Of a DNA stretch of 64,000 bases, positions 21,076-33,212 are shown piece after piece. The notes under the pieces are model-generated. The model was given only the letters and a program-made list of their open reading frames with translations, made no database searches and was not told the DNA's origin. Source of the DNA: Tetrapyrgos nigripes. Taxonomy: Eukaryota; Basidiomycota; Agaricomycetes; Agaricales; Campanellaceae. Numbering within the stretch: position 1 is the first letter of the stretch; each line of letters opens with the position of its first letter. Where the stretch lies: the NCBI GenBank assembly GCA_013368315.1, contig JAACJM010000019.1, forward strand, positions 434,001 through 498,000, given 5' to 3'. Both the position numbers and the translations under genes were made by a program.

Positions 21076-23643
21076 ATGTCCAATCATGCTGGACCTGCAC
21101 CCATGACCGCGAGCGAAAGTGACCCATTACTGCCTTCAAAGAGGAAGAAACCTTTCTATCGTCCGAGGCCTCTATGGTATGGATTCGTGACCTTAACGCA
21201 GTCAAGACACTAATCGTTCACCAAAGGCTGGTCCCATTCGCAATTACTGGTGCCTTAGTTGTGAGTACCAGTTTCCTTCCTAAGCATGCTGGAGGTCTCA
21301 TAAGATGCTATTTTCAGCGTGGCATGACCTTGGCTCCTCGTGTTGAAGTCTTCACGCAATTATCGTGTGCCACCGTTCACAAACACCACCCGTACAACCA
21401 TACAAATGCTATTCTTATTCCTCATAATCCAGAATACATGTCTATCTACTCTGCGCTCGACCCTGTTGGTCCTCATTTATCCTCGGTGCATTCTACTTCC
21501 GTATTATTACCGTCACACCAAGACGACGATGACGGTGCACAAGAAGAGGACCCGCGTCGACTACCTTCAGAGAGATGCATATCCGACCCCAAAGTCACAG
21601 CGGGTGCCGCGCGTCTTCAAACGATAATGACGACCACGATGGGTTTTTTGTCTGCATTAACAACGGGCTGGTGGGGTCACTTCAGCGAACGTCATGGACG
21701 TACACGCGTCTTGGCCATCTCCACGCTTGGACTGTTTCTAACGTACGATTTCAGCTTTCTTGTGGGTGTCACAAATTGAGATTTTGTTTCCAGTGATCTC
21801 ACTTTTATCCTGGTGGCTACTCCTGGCTCGGCCTTGTCTTCGCATGGGCATAAACTTCTCATTCTTGCTCCTTTTATTGAGGGCTGCCTGGGAGGCTGGT
21901 CAACTCTGCAGTCGGCAACTTCGTCTTATGTTTCGGACTGCACATCCGCAGGCTCTCGTGCTAAGATTTTTTCTCGATTCACTGGCGTTTTCTACCTTGG
22001 CTTTGCTTTAGGCCCTACTATTGGAGGCTGGATTATCAGGAACGGGATCCCTGGGATTGACAGAATTGGAACGTTACATGGCCAGGTCAGAGCATCATCC
22101 ACGTTGTTTCTTCGTAAGCTAACGACGTATTATATGATCTTGGTATGACAGGGTAAAAGCGTCACCGAGGTTTTCTGGCTCGCAATATGCTGTTCATTCA
22201 TCAATTTGTTTCTCGTTGCATTTGTCTTTCCGGAATCGTTATCCAAGGAGCAGAGAGCTAGAGCAATTGAGCAGTACCACGCAAATTCGAAAGGCAAAGG
22301 ACATGCATCAAATCAGGACTCAGATGGCAGTGTCTCTCCAGCGCCTGCAGAAGCGCCACCTAAACCTGGCGCTATTCGGCGTTTCCTGAGTCCTCTTGCA
22401 GTATTCTTCCCTGCAGCCATCTCACGACCTACTGCCTCTGGTGTTGTCAAGACTAGGGATTGGAGTTTGACCTTTTTGGCACTCTCTGTGTTGTTATTTA
22501 TGTTATCTACGGTATGGCAACGACACTGCGCATTGGTAACGCCGAACTCAATTATTCTTCCTGCAGGGTATCTATCAAATCAAGTATATATACGCTGAAC
22601 ACGTTTACGGATGGGGAGCTGATAAGCTCAGTTACTATATCTCCTTTGCTGGTGGACTGAGGGCCGTGTGCTTATTATTTGTGATGCCTGGTATGTCTTA
22701 TGCGGACGATGCTTTATTTTTAGTGTTTCATCAGCCCGCCCTTTTTTTTTTTCAGCTGTCATTTCCACTTTCAAACCTACAGTCCAAAAATCCACGAACA
22801 AAACTGCCAGTCCCACGAAAGCCCAACTTGCCCAAGAAATCCATTTTGATCTCATGCTTACGCGCATCTGCATCTGTATTGATATATGCTCGCAGTTCCT
22901 GGTCTCTATCTCCCCATCTCCGTCCAACATTCATGCTGAAAGCATCCGTTCCTTCCTAACTTCGACTCCCAGCCAAACTTCAGCAGATAGACGCAGCGAA
23001 ATTTTCTTCGTATTGGCTTCGAGTCTCAGTGGTTTTGGAGCTGGATTCTTGCCAGCTGCTCAGAGTTTAGCGTTGTGCATCGTTCAAGCGAGACAGTTGC
23101 TCGAGAGCACGGCATCAGAAAGAGACGCCAGCGCTGTTGCTTCTGATGCAAGAGAGGAATCCATCAAGCCTAAGGGGGACTCGGGAATTGGAAAGCTGTT
23201 TGGCGCGCTCTCGGTATTGCAGGCGGTAGGACAGATGATTATGGGGGTGAGTGGTGGTTTCTCGTTTAGTGTTGATGACAAATCTCATGTTCGACCTTTC
23301 TCGTGCATAGCCACTACTCTTCGGTTTGGTATACAGTGACAGTGTGGCTCAGTTCCCTAAAGCCATCTTCGTCACTGCCTGCGGTATCTTGGTCGGTGCT
23401 CTAGGATTCGCGTCTCTCATCCGTAGTCCCGTTCAAAGAGAACGGCCTCGTGGTAAAGGGAAGGCTCCTATGAAAGGCGGTGCTCACAGAACCAAGAGTT
23501 CGAGACTGTCGAGGGCAGAGGAAGAGGAACGAAGGGGTCGTTCACGAGCCAGCAAGGATCTGTTTGGATACGGTGTCCCTATAACCAGAGATAATGAAGA
23601 ACAAGTCCAACGTTCAACGCAAGAGGCGGGTCCTTCGTTGTAA
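21076..23643 (+). CDS. MFS general substrate transporter (drug/H+ antiporter-like)
   Basis: Membrane transporter of the major facilitator superfamily. The N-terminus (SNHAGPAPMTASESDPLLP) is cytosolic and polar and carries a DPLLP-type sequence. The first half holds a long extracytosolic loop, TTGWWGHFSERHGRTRVLAIS (the loop 2-3 signature, G-x3-D/E-R-x-G-R), LAPFIEGCLGGWSTLQSA and LGFALGPTIGGWIIR. A charged Ala/Pro-rich central loop (~residues 300-360) separates the halves. The second half contains SGIYQIKYIYAEHVYGW, FVLASSLSGFGAGFLPAAQS and a long charged C-terminal tail with RGKGKAP and RRGRSRASK. Start at 21076 is the first ATG with a good downstream frame. It is divergent to AKR2 and convergent with the C6 regulator gene, so it may be part of the same metabolic block. 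Substrate unknown. Confidence 0.8.
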
Positions 23644-23961
23644 TGAGGTATCTATTGTGAGGGTTTGGGCAGTTAAGTGGGCAATTCTTTTACAATACCT
23701 AGAACATAGTATGTATTATCATTCGTGTACATTTCTAGATACTTTATGCGCTCTTTTGATCCCTAGTAATCTATGGCTGCTCCAACTTGCTTCCGTGTGA
23801 GACGTTCCTCGCTCGGTATTGCTTCGAGAAGGATTGGAAAGGACACCTGGAGTGGACTGAAGTGGGACGGACTGTATATGATACCTAGCATAATATATTA
23901 TATACGCTCATACATGTACCTCAGCATTGTTTTAGCATTACTCCAATACTGCTGAGCAGCG
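23644..23961. other. Intergenic between convergent MFS and C6 regulator genes
   Basis: Two converging 3' ends. AT-rich (ATAATATATTATATACG near 23890). No gene seen. Confidence 0.5.
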
Positions 23962-26570
23962 TCATGAATCATATGTCCATACCTCAGAATTTACACCCAA
24001 AACCTCAGAGCCAAGAGGTCCACTCATATACCCTGAATACACTGGTGGTTCATGCTGCGAAACTCCAGTCCCTGCTGCTTCCACTAGAGGAGCACCAGCT
24101 GGAGGAAGATTGGGATAGGAATTGGGGTTGAGGTGATGAATAACAAGATGGCGATCGAGATCGAGATTATGAACAGAGTCCTGAGCAGTCGCAGGACTGG
24201 CCCTGAGAACAGCTATATGAGAATTGATGTCTTCGACGAGACCTGCATAGTCTATCCAGGCAAAGCCGGCAATTTTCAATGCGTCTCGTAACCTGTTAGA
24301 ATAAGAGGGGGAGATTGAGAAGAGTGACCTTGAGAGCAAACCTCGAGCCGACGCGCCGAAAAATCCATCCTAACTCACCTCTCAAGTATCCGGATCCCCT
24401 CGCTAGCCGACATAACCCCCCAATTCATCACATCTACTGTAAACTGCACCCATCTTTTCAAATTCCCACCCACAATTTTCTGCTGGGCCAATCTCGAAAC
24501 CGAGTATATATCCTCGATCATCTCGGAAAATTCGATGGCAGCTTTACACGTTAGGGCTCTAGCATCGACGAAGATTGGTGCCAGTTGTGCCGGCGCCAAG
24601 CGACCACCATTCACGTAGCAATCCACTCCGGTGACGGGAAAGCTATCATCTAGCCCCGCATTGTACAAATCTGTCCCGATGCCCTCTTCCAACATTGCCT
24701 TGATCGTCTCGTAGAAATACAATGTCAGGTTTGTCCATGCAGCCGAGACGGTTCTGACGGTAAGGAGAATGTACCAGCTCTGTTTTTGGACTTGACGAGA
24801 TAGCAGATGACCATGTGTCTTGAAGGCATCGCACACTTCGTACAGGAGGTGAAGATAGGTGAAATAGCGTTTGACTGCTTGAAAGTCGAAGCGGCGACCT
24901 CGTGCGCAAGCTATACGATCAGAGTGTCAATGGGATGGCAACGGATGGGTAAGCAGGTTCGCCAGTTGTTCGCTAAAACAAAATTGGAATACTCACGTCC
25001 ACTAATATTTTCGTACACCTCTCTTGCACCTGATGTAACGTGAAATATGACTGAAGGACATACATGCGCATTCAGCATGGTTGAATAAGACAGTAAAGTC
25101 TGCAACTCACTAGAGAGAAAACAATCATAGAACTGCATACAATCACAGCCTTGACTCAGTGATGACGCCAAATTTTCCAACGGTAGCTGTTTGTGACCAC
25201 ATATGAGGTGCTCATCGTGAGCGGAACTAGAATAGCAAGTGCATGAGCCAAATGAACGGAGGGAATGGAAGAAGACAAAACCCGCAAAGAAAGGAACGCA
25301 CAAAGCTACAGATCTGCCTGAATGGAGAGCGGACATTGCATCAGCCACCTAAAGAGCCAAAGACCTAAGATCAACAAATGAAGTAGAAAGAAACCAGAAC
25401 ACCCACCAAAAAACACGACCATGTAACCGAACGGACCATACTTCCAATATTCGAGTAAGGCTGCGCCTGTCGATACCAAGACTGGGCAAGTGTTCTAGCT
25501 TGCCATGAAAAAGCTGCACCGTATGAGTATGGACTGTCGTGTTCTGTCGGCATTGAGTAGACATCCCTGAGTCCATCACCTCAGAACTGGATACTCACCA
25601 CTATCCAATAATGCATCTAACAAATAACAACTCGCCGCACTCTCAGGCGACACCCATAAAGCTATTCCTTCAATCTGTGCCTGCCTCAACGCCTCCACTT
25701 TCAGTTGATGACACAAGCCAGCTCTCTCTCTCCGTCTACCAATATCCCTTAGGTCCAATTTTATTCTTTTCACGGGTTGGGCGGTAGTCAGAATACTGGT
25801 CAATTCTGCAGAAAGAGGTTCTGAACCGATAATAAGGGGGTCAATAGACACCAGAGATGTGACGGCGAAGATGCAGTAGAGCAGCACACATTCTGGAGAT
25901 GAGAGAGAAGATAATTCCCAGCCACATTCTACAACACGAGAATGCAATTTGTCGTAAGGGATGATAGGGAGATTATAGTAGGGTGTATGGACGAAGGCTA
26001 AGCGTGAATGACTGAGGTTTTAGTTCGAGGACATGTTAAGGTGCAGAACACGCACCATTGAATAAATCTTGCATCAGACGTCTTGGGAGTTGTATCTGAG
26101 GACCAGAGAAAACCGGAGTGTCGGCAATGGGCCTTCTATATCCATCGTTGAAAGCAACATAGTTCGCCAGCACATATGTCTGTGTGTATGGTAATCCAGC
26201 AGACAAGCTCGTCAAACCCCCTGCCGTTACAAGCTCTTGGCTCTGAGACGTCGTTTCATCCCTGGTAGTGTCATGAGTGTCGTCTTTAGTGCTGTGGTAT
26301 CCTTCCCTGGCCGTAACCACTTCCTTCCCAGCTGTTATTTCACGCTGTTTTCTACGTTTTCGGCGGACGGTCGGTGTAGTTGTACAGCTGCGATGATTAA
26401 CACTCGCTAGAGACATCAATTCGCCCAGACACTCACTGTACACCCTTCTCAAGGCATCTAGGACAGGACCTTCCAAATGGTTGGGGATGGCACAGAACTC
26501 GACGCGCCTTGCAGTGGTCGCATGCTGGTGGTTTCTTGTAAGGTTTAGTCGTAATTTCCAGAGTCTCCAT
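23962..26570 (-). CDS. Zn2Cys6 fungal transcription factor
   Basis: Nuclear regulator. After the ATG at 26568-26570 the product reads METLEITTKPYKKPPACDHC with a full zinc cluster: Cys17-x2-Cys20-x6-Cys27-x8-Cys36-x2-Cys39-x6-Cys46 (ACDHCKARRVLC, then SCPRC). A basic linker follows (VRRKRRKQR), then a Ser/Thr-rich segment and a long helical part with LQLPRRLMQDLFNALAF-type, SSPECVLLYCIFAVTSLVS, LRQAQIEGIALWVSPESAASCYLLDALLD and ARTLAQSWYRQAQPYSNIG motifs. These resemble the middle homology region of fungal C6 activators. The C-terminus ends TYDS at 23962. About ten short introns; exact borders in the 24.8-25.6 kb stretch are uncertain. It lies between the MFS gene and AKR3, suggesting a pathway-specific regulator. 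Confidence 0.78.
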
Positions 26571-26660
26571 TCGCTGATAACATTGCAAATCAAAACTGTT
26601 GCGAAAAAATACAAAAAGATTACGCGCACGGCGCGTAGTAGGACTAGTGCTAAGCGCTAA

Positions 26661-27030
26661 GCCCGGATCCGGCTCAGACTCGACCTGTGGGGCAAATTTT
26701 TCGGGAAAAAGATCAAGGTCCCACTGCTGGTTTCTGAAAAATTTGGTCCAAACAGCGCCTACGGCGGGCGTTGCTTTTTTCAAATTTATCCCGTGCAGTT
26801 TGCAATTTGGGGCAGATTTTGCCCAAACTGGGGTCAGTCAGCTTCACCCATTGACGAGGATGCTGATGTTGGGCAGTGACGGGACCCCTACCTGTTGGGT
26901 CGGTGCATCCGGCTGCGTGAAATTTCACCCAAGATGTCGGGATTTTTTGATAGGGTCTGGCCGCAGTGGATCAAGATTGGAGGTTTTGGCCAAATATTTG
27001 TCGGGATGGGGATCCGGGTTAGTAGGGTAT
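26661..27030. repeat. Possible short-TIR element (weak)
   Basis: CTAAGCCCGGATCC at the left faces GGATCCGGGTTAG at the right, about 360 bp apart, around non-coding DNA with several internal G/C-rich mirror segments. The terminal match is only about 11 bp and no target duplication is clear. Could be an eroded MITE or chance. Confidence 0.3.
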
Positions 27031-27497
27031 ACTTAGAGTCCTCGCGGAGTTCACTTCTACACTCCGACATCATTATCAGCGTGAGATAATTTGCCCCTAG
27101 CAAGGCCGCCTTGAGGCCGCCCGTCATTGATTATTTCCTTACAACATCCTACCATGTCCGACGACGAACAAGCAAAGGGGCGCAAAATTATAATTAGTGC
27201 GAGCGAAAGCATATAGATTGGGTTGACGCGGGGAAGGGAAGAAAGGGGGAGCGCGACCGTCCACAGCTGCTATGTTTTTCGTGTGAATATCATCGGTTAC
27301 GATCCGCTTACTAAGCGCTTAAAGCCGAAACGCGTTGCTATCTAGCCCCTGTTCGGTTTCGGAAAATTATGAATCACTTCTTTCATGCCTGTAAGCCCAT
27401 TCAACCTGTAAACATTGCTGGAAATACCTCAATTTCTCGCAGTCATGTACTTCAAGGGGCTCATTCTTAGCTGTGCAAATGCAACTCGTTGGCAACC

Positions 27498-27505
27498 TAT
27501 ATAAG
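27498..27505 (+). promoter_or_regulatory. TATA box of AKR3
   Basis: TATATAAG, about 80 bp upstream of the AKR3 ATG at 27584. Confidence 0.5.
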
Positions 27506-27583
27506 CAGGTCAAATTTCGAGGATGGATATATCTCCATCACCCTCAGACTACAACCGTCGAAGTCTCCCTATCGAACTAAAGT

Positions 27584-29046
27584 ATGGTCACTCAAAGCAT
27601 CAAACTTGGCGGTACCGCTGCAGATGTCGTAGTTGCCCGAGTTTCTGTGTGTACCTTGCTTTAAACTTTCTCGATGAAGAGCTGACTTGGAGCTGACTCG
27701 TACACGACATGTAGCATGGATTGATGGCTATAACGTGAGGATTTCTTACAATCTACTTCAACCTAAATTCGCTATAATCCTTTTCAGGTGGGCTCCTGAA
27801 CCCGTTCCCGATGAAATATGCTTCGAAGCTATCAAGGCTGGCATCGACGCGTTGCCTCCTGGTGTCAAAGCATTTTTGAACACAGGTGCGTATAATCCGT
27901 GAATTTCTGTAGGCTCCAGCAGCTAATTCATACCCTTGCCAGCTGATTTCTATGCAATGGATATGGGCACCGGAAACCTTGAAATGCTTTCAAGGTTCTA
28001 CGACAAATACCCTGAGTACGCAGAGAGAACGTTTGTTTCAGTCAAAGGTGGGATTGATCCAGCCAAACATGGTCCAAACGGATCGTAAGTAGTTGACTTC
28101 TTGTCCTCAAGTATTGACTGACTGATCTCGACATTTCATTTTTATTCACAGCTATGAATATCTCAAGAAGAGCGTAGAGCGCTCCATCGAGGCTCTTGGA
28201 CCCCGTAAAAAGATCGACTTGTTCCAACCAGCCCGTATCGACTTGAATGTCGGCATCGAAAAGATCATGGAAACTCTCGTTGGCTTCGTGAAGGAAGGCA
28301 AATTTGATCATATCGGACTTTCTGAATGTAAAGCCGACACTTTGAGGAAAGCGCATTCAGTGAGTGTATGATGATTCCTATTTTTTTCTCATTTTAAAAC
28401 GTCCCTTGTCACACCTTCAGATTTACCCCATCTGCACCGCTGAAATTGAAGTGAGCCCTTTCGAGTACGGAGAGGAACAGAAGAAGGTCATTGCCACTGC
28501 TGCCGAGTTGAATATCTCTGTCGCTGCCTACTCGTGAGTGAGGTCTGAATATCTATATTCGCTTGTCCTCAAATTGCCTACACTACAGCCCTCTTGGACA
28601 TGGTTTCCTCACTGGTCAAATTAAAAGCCCAGACGATCTGCCAAGTACGCAAACATTATCGTACTACTCGCGACTCATGGCTCACTGATTTCGTTTTCTT
28701 TTCTATTTCTCATCACGTAGAGGACGACCCACGTCATCGTTTTACCCGTTTCAAGGAGGAACACTTCCGCAACAACATGGCACTCGTCGATGATATTGTA
28801 CGCATTGCTCAGAAGAAAGGCATCACTCCGGCTCAGCTCTGCATCGCTTGGGTGTGCACTACTGGCCCTACTGTGATTCCTCTCCCCGGATCTTCCAAGG
28901 CGTCTCGAACGCTGGAAAATCTCGAAGGTGGTGATGTTGTCCTGACAGAAGGAGAACTGGAGGAGCTGAATGAAGCCATTGGGAGGCACAAGATTACCGG
29001 CGATCGCTCTTTTGGTGAAGGCATCAATATGCATCTTTGGCACTGA
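27584..29046 (+). CDS. Aldo-keto reductase AKR3 (pyridoxal reductase-like)
   Basis: Third AKR paralogue, plus strand: MVTQSIKLGGTAADVVVARVS, then HGLMAI, then [126 protein letters not shown], and the C-terminus KITGDRSFGEGINMHLWH. All introns splice without stops (for example the small exon carrying HGLMAI). The coding sequence looks intact. Its last exons and the intron before them are very close to AKR2, in opposite orientation 8 kb away. It diverges from the C6 regulator across a 1 kb shared region. Confidence 0.87.
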
Positions 29047-29641
29047 ACTCCTAGTCAGGCAGTGACTGTCAATTGTAATACAGAACTTCCAGATATGTAG
29101 AAGAAGTTAAATGTTCAATGGGTTACACCTTCCTGAATAATTCATTGACGAAAAGAAGTTTGAGCCGGGGCCATGTCAGCGCCAATTGGGTGACAACATA
29201 TTGACAGGAAGCCCCGACGATAGAGTGAGTTTTGCGATGTTATCGTGAGAGAGGATACCCTGCAACTCATCGAATGCTGAGGAACTGCGAAGGTGACCGA
29301 GAGATGCATCGGGATTACAAAACTGGGACAATTTGTTTGGGCTTTGTTCGCTAGTAAAATGCTAGCCACGTCCACAGTCCTTAAGAAAGTTCTCTCCACA
29401 GTACTCTGCAACTCTGAGTAACGAAAGATACGTTTTTTAACATGGAAAGCAATACGATCACCAAACATATTCATACAGATCCCAGAACCACCCCCAGCAA
29501 TAAATACTTGGGGGACAGGTACAAAAGACGTAGGTCGTACACGCGGGAAACTATCGTCTGACACTGACAGTGAAATGAGTGCTCGTACTCTCTTTCCACT
29601 TTCCAGAACCAAACCAGACAGGCCCAAGTCGAAGGTTCACA
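29047..29641. other. Intergenic between convergent AKR3 and CDC73, with one long open frame
   Basis: A 161-codon minus-strand open frame (29142-29627) starts 15 bp after the CDC73 stop. It has no recognizable domain, signal or repeat, and I treat it as unproven. Otherwise this is the 3' region of two convergent genes. Confidence 0.4.
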
Positions 29642-31436
29642 TCACATCTTCATCAACCAAGGCTTATTAGCCAACGTCCAATCATCCAAAATCTTCCAAA
29701 AGTGAGCAACTGTACTTTTGTCGACGTGTCGTCGGTGTTGGTCAATCTGTTGAGGTTGAGGAGTACATGTTAGTTGGGATCAAAGAGGGAATAACGAAAG
29801 GGAAAGAGATATGAAGAAGAAAAGAATATTTGGGTGAAGGGAGAATATGATCAATAATCACCTTGAGCTCTGTGACGTTCCAATCTTTGATCTTATGGTT
29901 CGGGGGATCGTTTGCCCAGGCGACGTATATTCCTTTTACTGTCGAATGTCAAACACGGCGGTGAGAAACAAATATCAGAGCTATTGGATAGTAACCATGA
30001 AGACAGGGAACGAACCATGATGAAACAACACCCTAGGCTCACTCCATTTGTAAGGCTTGAACTGCCATGGTTGGCCTGTGGTCATTACGCAAATAACTCG
30101 GTCCCAAGCATCTGCGCCGAATTTTGAGAGGGCTTCGACAGAGTCGACGATGAAGTATCTGTGGATTAGTGGTAAGATAATATGAATGAAATCGTAATGG
30201 AATAAAGTTAGGATACGTACTTTGCCTGAGTACTCGTCTCCTTCCCACTTGAATCAATAGTGGTGAGTTTTCGATACAGAGGTATCATATCTTCGGGACG
30301 AGAGTTGCCCTCAGCTGCTGCCCGTGCTCGAGCGGCTTGACTTTGTTCGAAACTGATGGATCATGAAATAAGGAGAGACGTAATTCATTCAGGACGAGGA
30401 CAAGTCATGGGAATGAGGAAAGAAAACTTACGTAGATTCTTGTAGGAACCGTTTGACATTGTACATGGTGATGAGCGCAGTGGGTGATGAGGAAATTATG
30501 ATGATGGGGTAGTTGCTGCCTAAAGACCGGGAAAAGTGGGTAAAACGAACATCAACAGAGTATGAATGCATGACGACTCACGAGCTTTACGAGCTTGCAA
30601 TTTAGGATCGGATGTAGATGCACTAGACAAAGGCGGTGCTGCACCAGGCCGGGAAGCTTCTTTAAGTTTCTTGAGTTTCTCCACGTATGCCTGGCTGACG
30701 GAGGAAAAGTTCTGCAAACAAGGAATTAGTTTGTCGTCCGCAAAGGAAACAAAATAAGACACACATTGGGCTTACTACCCCTCAAAACCGTATTCCTACC
30801 ACGAAGCTCCACTTCCTGCTGCTTAATCCTTTTAACAGCTTCTGCATCCGCTGTATCTGGTACATATCGTCTTTTTTGTGGTGAGGTAGATGCAGTTGAT
30901 GATGAGGGTAATCCAGAGGTTGACAATGACGAAGTAAAAGTAGAGGTGGAGGAAGTTTTTTGTTGTGAAGTTGAAGGCAGAGACGCGGCAAACGACGAAC
31001 GTGGTGGTGTTCCCGGTGGTGTCGTTGACTCTGGTGCGGCCCCGGATGTAGAAACAGCGCTCGCAGGTAGAGCACTAGCTATCCTCCCTGGAAAGTCAAC
31101 CACATTGCCTTCTAACCAATCTACAACACCTTTTCTCTCGGTGACACTGACAAAACCTGTTGGAACACCGTTATCTCGGACTTGTTTGACGTATTCTGCA
31201 CTTGATGCATTGCGAAGGAGCCAGGCTAGGTAGACTGCTTCGAGAGTGTAGAATTCATTCGTTCCTTCGCGGAGACGCGTCGGAGTTGATTTTGGGAAAG
31301 AGTTGGAAGGGGGAAGAACGATGTTGGTGGCAGATGCTAGGTCTTGAACGGGTGAGCCATCTCCATTGGCAAAGGAAACGGACGCTTTGCTTTGAATGGC
31401 CGAACGCAGGCTCAACAGCGCGTCAGAGGAAGACAT
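29642..31436 (-). CDS. CDC73: Cdc73/parafibromin, Paf1 complex subunit
   Basis: Subunit of the Paf1 complex that travels with RNA polymerase II and supports histone modification and elongation. The N-terminal part (MSSSDALLSLRSAIQSKASV, EFYTLEAVYLAWLLRN, FVSVTERKGVVDWLEG) matches the Cdc73 N-terminal region. A Ser/Thr/Pro-rich linker (~residues 130-230) follows. The C-terminal Ras-like domain is clear: NYPIIIISSSPTALITMYNVKRFL, YFIVDSVEALSKFGADAWDR, VICVMTTGQPWQFKPYKW, LFHHVKGIYVAWAND, KIKDWNVTELKVDQHRRH and a terminal AHFWKILDDW. Start ATG at 31434-31436, stop at 29642-29644. Its start is only 92 bp from the stop proposed for the MED19-like gene upstream on the same strand. Confidence 0.9.
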
Positions 31437-31528
31437 TGCTTTGTTATGTCAGCAACTTTTGAGAAATATTCAACTTTTTTTGCTCATTTCTACTATTTGT
31501 CAAGGATACTACTTCTAACTACCATCGT

Positions 31529-33212
31529 CTACACACCCTGCGGAGTGGGTTGTTGCATAGGAGCTGACGAGTCCTACGATACGGTTAGCTCGACATCAAA
31601 TGTGATTTGTGGATTCAGGCGCTTACCACCCTCTGCTTCTTCAACGGCCGTGGTCTGACTCCGTTATTACCAGCCTTGGCTCCTACGATTGGTTTGGGTG
31701 GTGATGCCGCATTCGCAATCCCATTCATAGCCTGCGCCCCATTCTGCACCCCATTAATTCCACCACCTTCTTCTCGTGGCCTCTTCTGTCCTCGTGCAGC
31801 TCCAGCCCCAGCAACAGCACCATGACTCTGCTGTTGAACTGCAGGAAAGCCACCTCCAGGCGCACCCAAGGAGCCCGCACTCACCGGTGGTGCACTCAAA
31901 GGATGAGGCACAGTCGGTGTCCCGGCCCGAAGGGGTGTGCCCACTCTCGCGCCCGGGGCCGGGACCTGTACAGGAGGGGGCCGAGCACTCCCTGGCCTGG
32001 GAACCGCTGGTGATACTGGTCTAGGCGTATTATTGACAGCGGCGCCACTTGCAGGTGCAGCAGGTGCAGTCGTGGGTCTTGGTGTACCAGGCCCTCCCGT
32101 TGGCCGAGGCGTTCCTGATGACACAGACAATCCAGGCCGAGGTATTGAGGGAGGAAAGGAGCCAGCAGCGGTCGGTACTGGTGCTTGTATTGTATTGGCG
32201 TTGGCGTTTGGTGTAGCAGCAGAGGCAGCTGTATAGGCTTGCTGGTGTGCTTGCAATTGCGCTTTTGCCAGTCGTTTGAGTTCTTTCTGTAAAAGTTTAG
32301 ACGCCACCACAGATTATCGTTAGTTTCCCTATGAAACCAGTCGTGCCGAATACTAACCCGCTTCCTTCGATCTTCCCTCGCCTGCGCCGATTCCACGACG
32401 AGAGTAGATGTATTCCACTAGTGAGAGATCAGCACCGAGACGCCAAAAGACGATTTCCACACGTACGCCTTTGATACCCTCCAAGCTAACCGCAAACGAA
32501 TCTCTTAAAACGTTGCTTGTGAATATCCTCATCTCGCTCCTGGACTTGGGTTCCATAGACATCAACATCGTGAAATAGTCATCCTTCTTCATCGAATGTT
32601 TCCCTATAAACATTATTGAGTACGGGCAGATGCCGGTATAAGAAACGTAAGTAACGTACCTGGAACACCCTTGATGAGATGCTTGTAGGTATTTTTTTTC
32701 TTCTTCTCCCCCTTGCCTCCGCCCTCTTCATCATCACCGTCCTGCCCATCCGCTGCAGGTGTCTGGGGATATGCAGCGGGTGTCGAACCGGAAATCGGGA
32801 TCTCTCTCCCCTTGCCTTTATCCACTCCTCCCGGTCCAGGCGTTGTCGGTGACGCTGGCCCATCCGCTCCCATCTCTCCCATTCCACTTCCTCCAACACC
32901 AGACCCACCCTCCCCTGGTGTGGCGTAGAATGGCGTAACATACTTGTTATAAGCCTCATGAAGCTGGAATTGTCCCAGAAGATCGTTTGTGCTTTTGATA
33001 TATGAGGCTTGTGATGGTTTCACTAAGAATGAGGCCGAGAGCGTATCGAAAATAGTAAGAGGTTGAGTATTCGGTAGAGTGGAGTAATGGAGCGCCATGC
33101 GATGTAATGACACGGAAGAAGGATGACGACCGGTGGCATTGGACAGGATGGGATATAGCGAGGATATTGCGTTGAGAAACAGAGGTTCCGGACGATGGAA
33201 CAAATCATGCAT
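31529..33212 (-). CDS. MED19: Mediator subunit 19 (Rox3)-like protein
   Basis: Probable Mediator head subunit bridging activators and RNA polymerase II. Diagnostic order: LLGQFQLHEAYNKYV, an insert rich in Gly/Pro/Asp/Glu, then KNTYKHLIKGVPGKHSMKKD, matching the metazoan/fungal Med19 pattern of an LxxxYNLxxAYNK helix followed by an LPGxxxL element. The C-terminal half has SLEGIKGV, then a run of Ala/Gln/Pro-rich low-complexity sequence and a basic PRPLKKQR tail. The start at 33212 (MHDLFHRPEPLF) is my choice; an in-frame ATG 54 bp upstream at 33266 is also possible, but that stretch looks like an intron. The 3' end at 31529 assumes a last intron; without it the stop is at 31615. The identification is by motif pattern only. 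Confidence 0.6.

Larger units (their letters stand above)
26571..27583. other. 1.0 kb divergent intergenic region (C6 regulator / AKR3)
   Basis: Shared promoter region for the regulator (minus) and AKR3 (plus). Open frames on both strands are short and mutually overlapping. It holds the weak TIR element and the AKR3 TATA box; nothing else recognized. Confidence 0.5.

Noticed and set aside
29142..29627. 161-codon minus-strand open frame after CDC73
   Set aside because: Length is suggestive, but there is no recognizable feature and it occupies the 3' region between two convergent genes; left as unproven.
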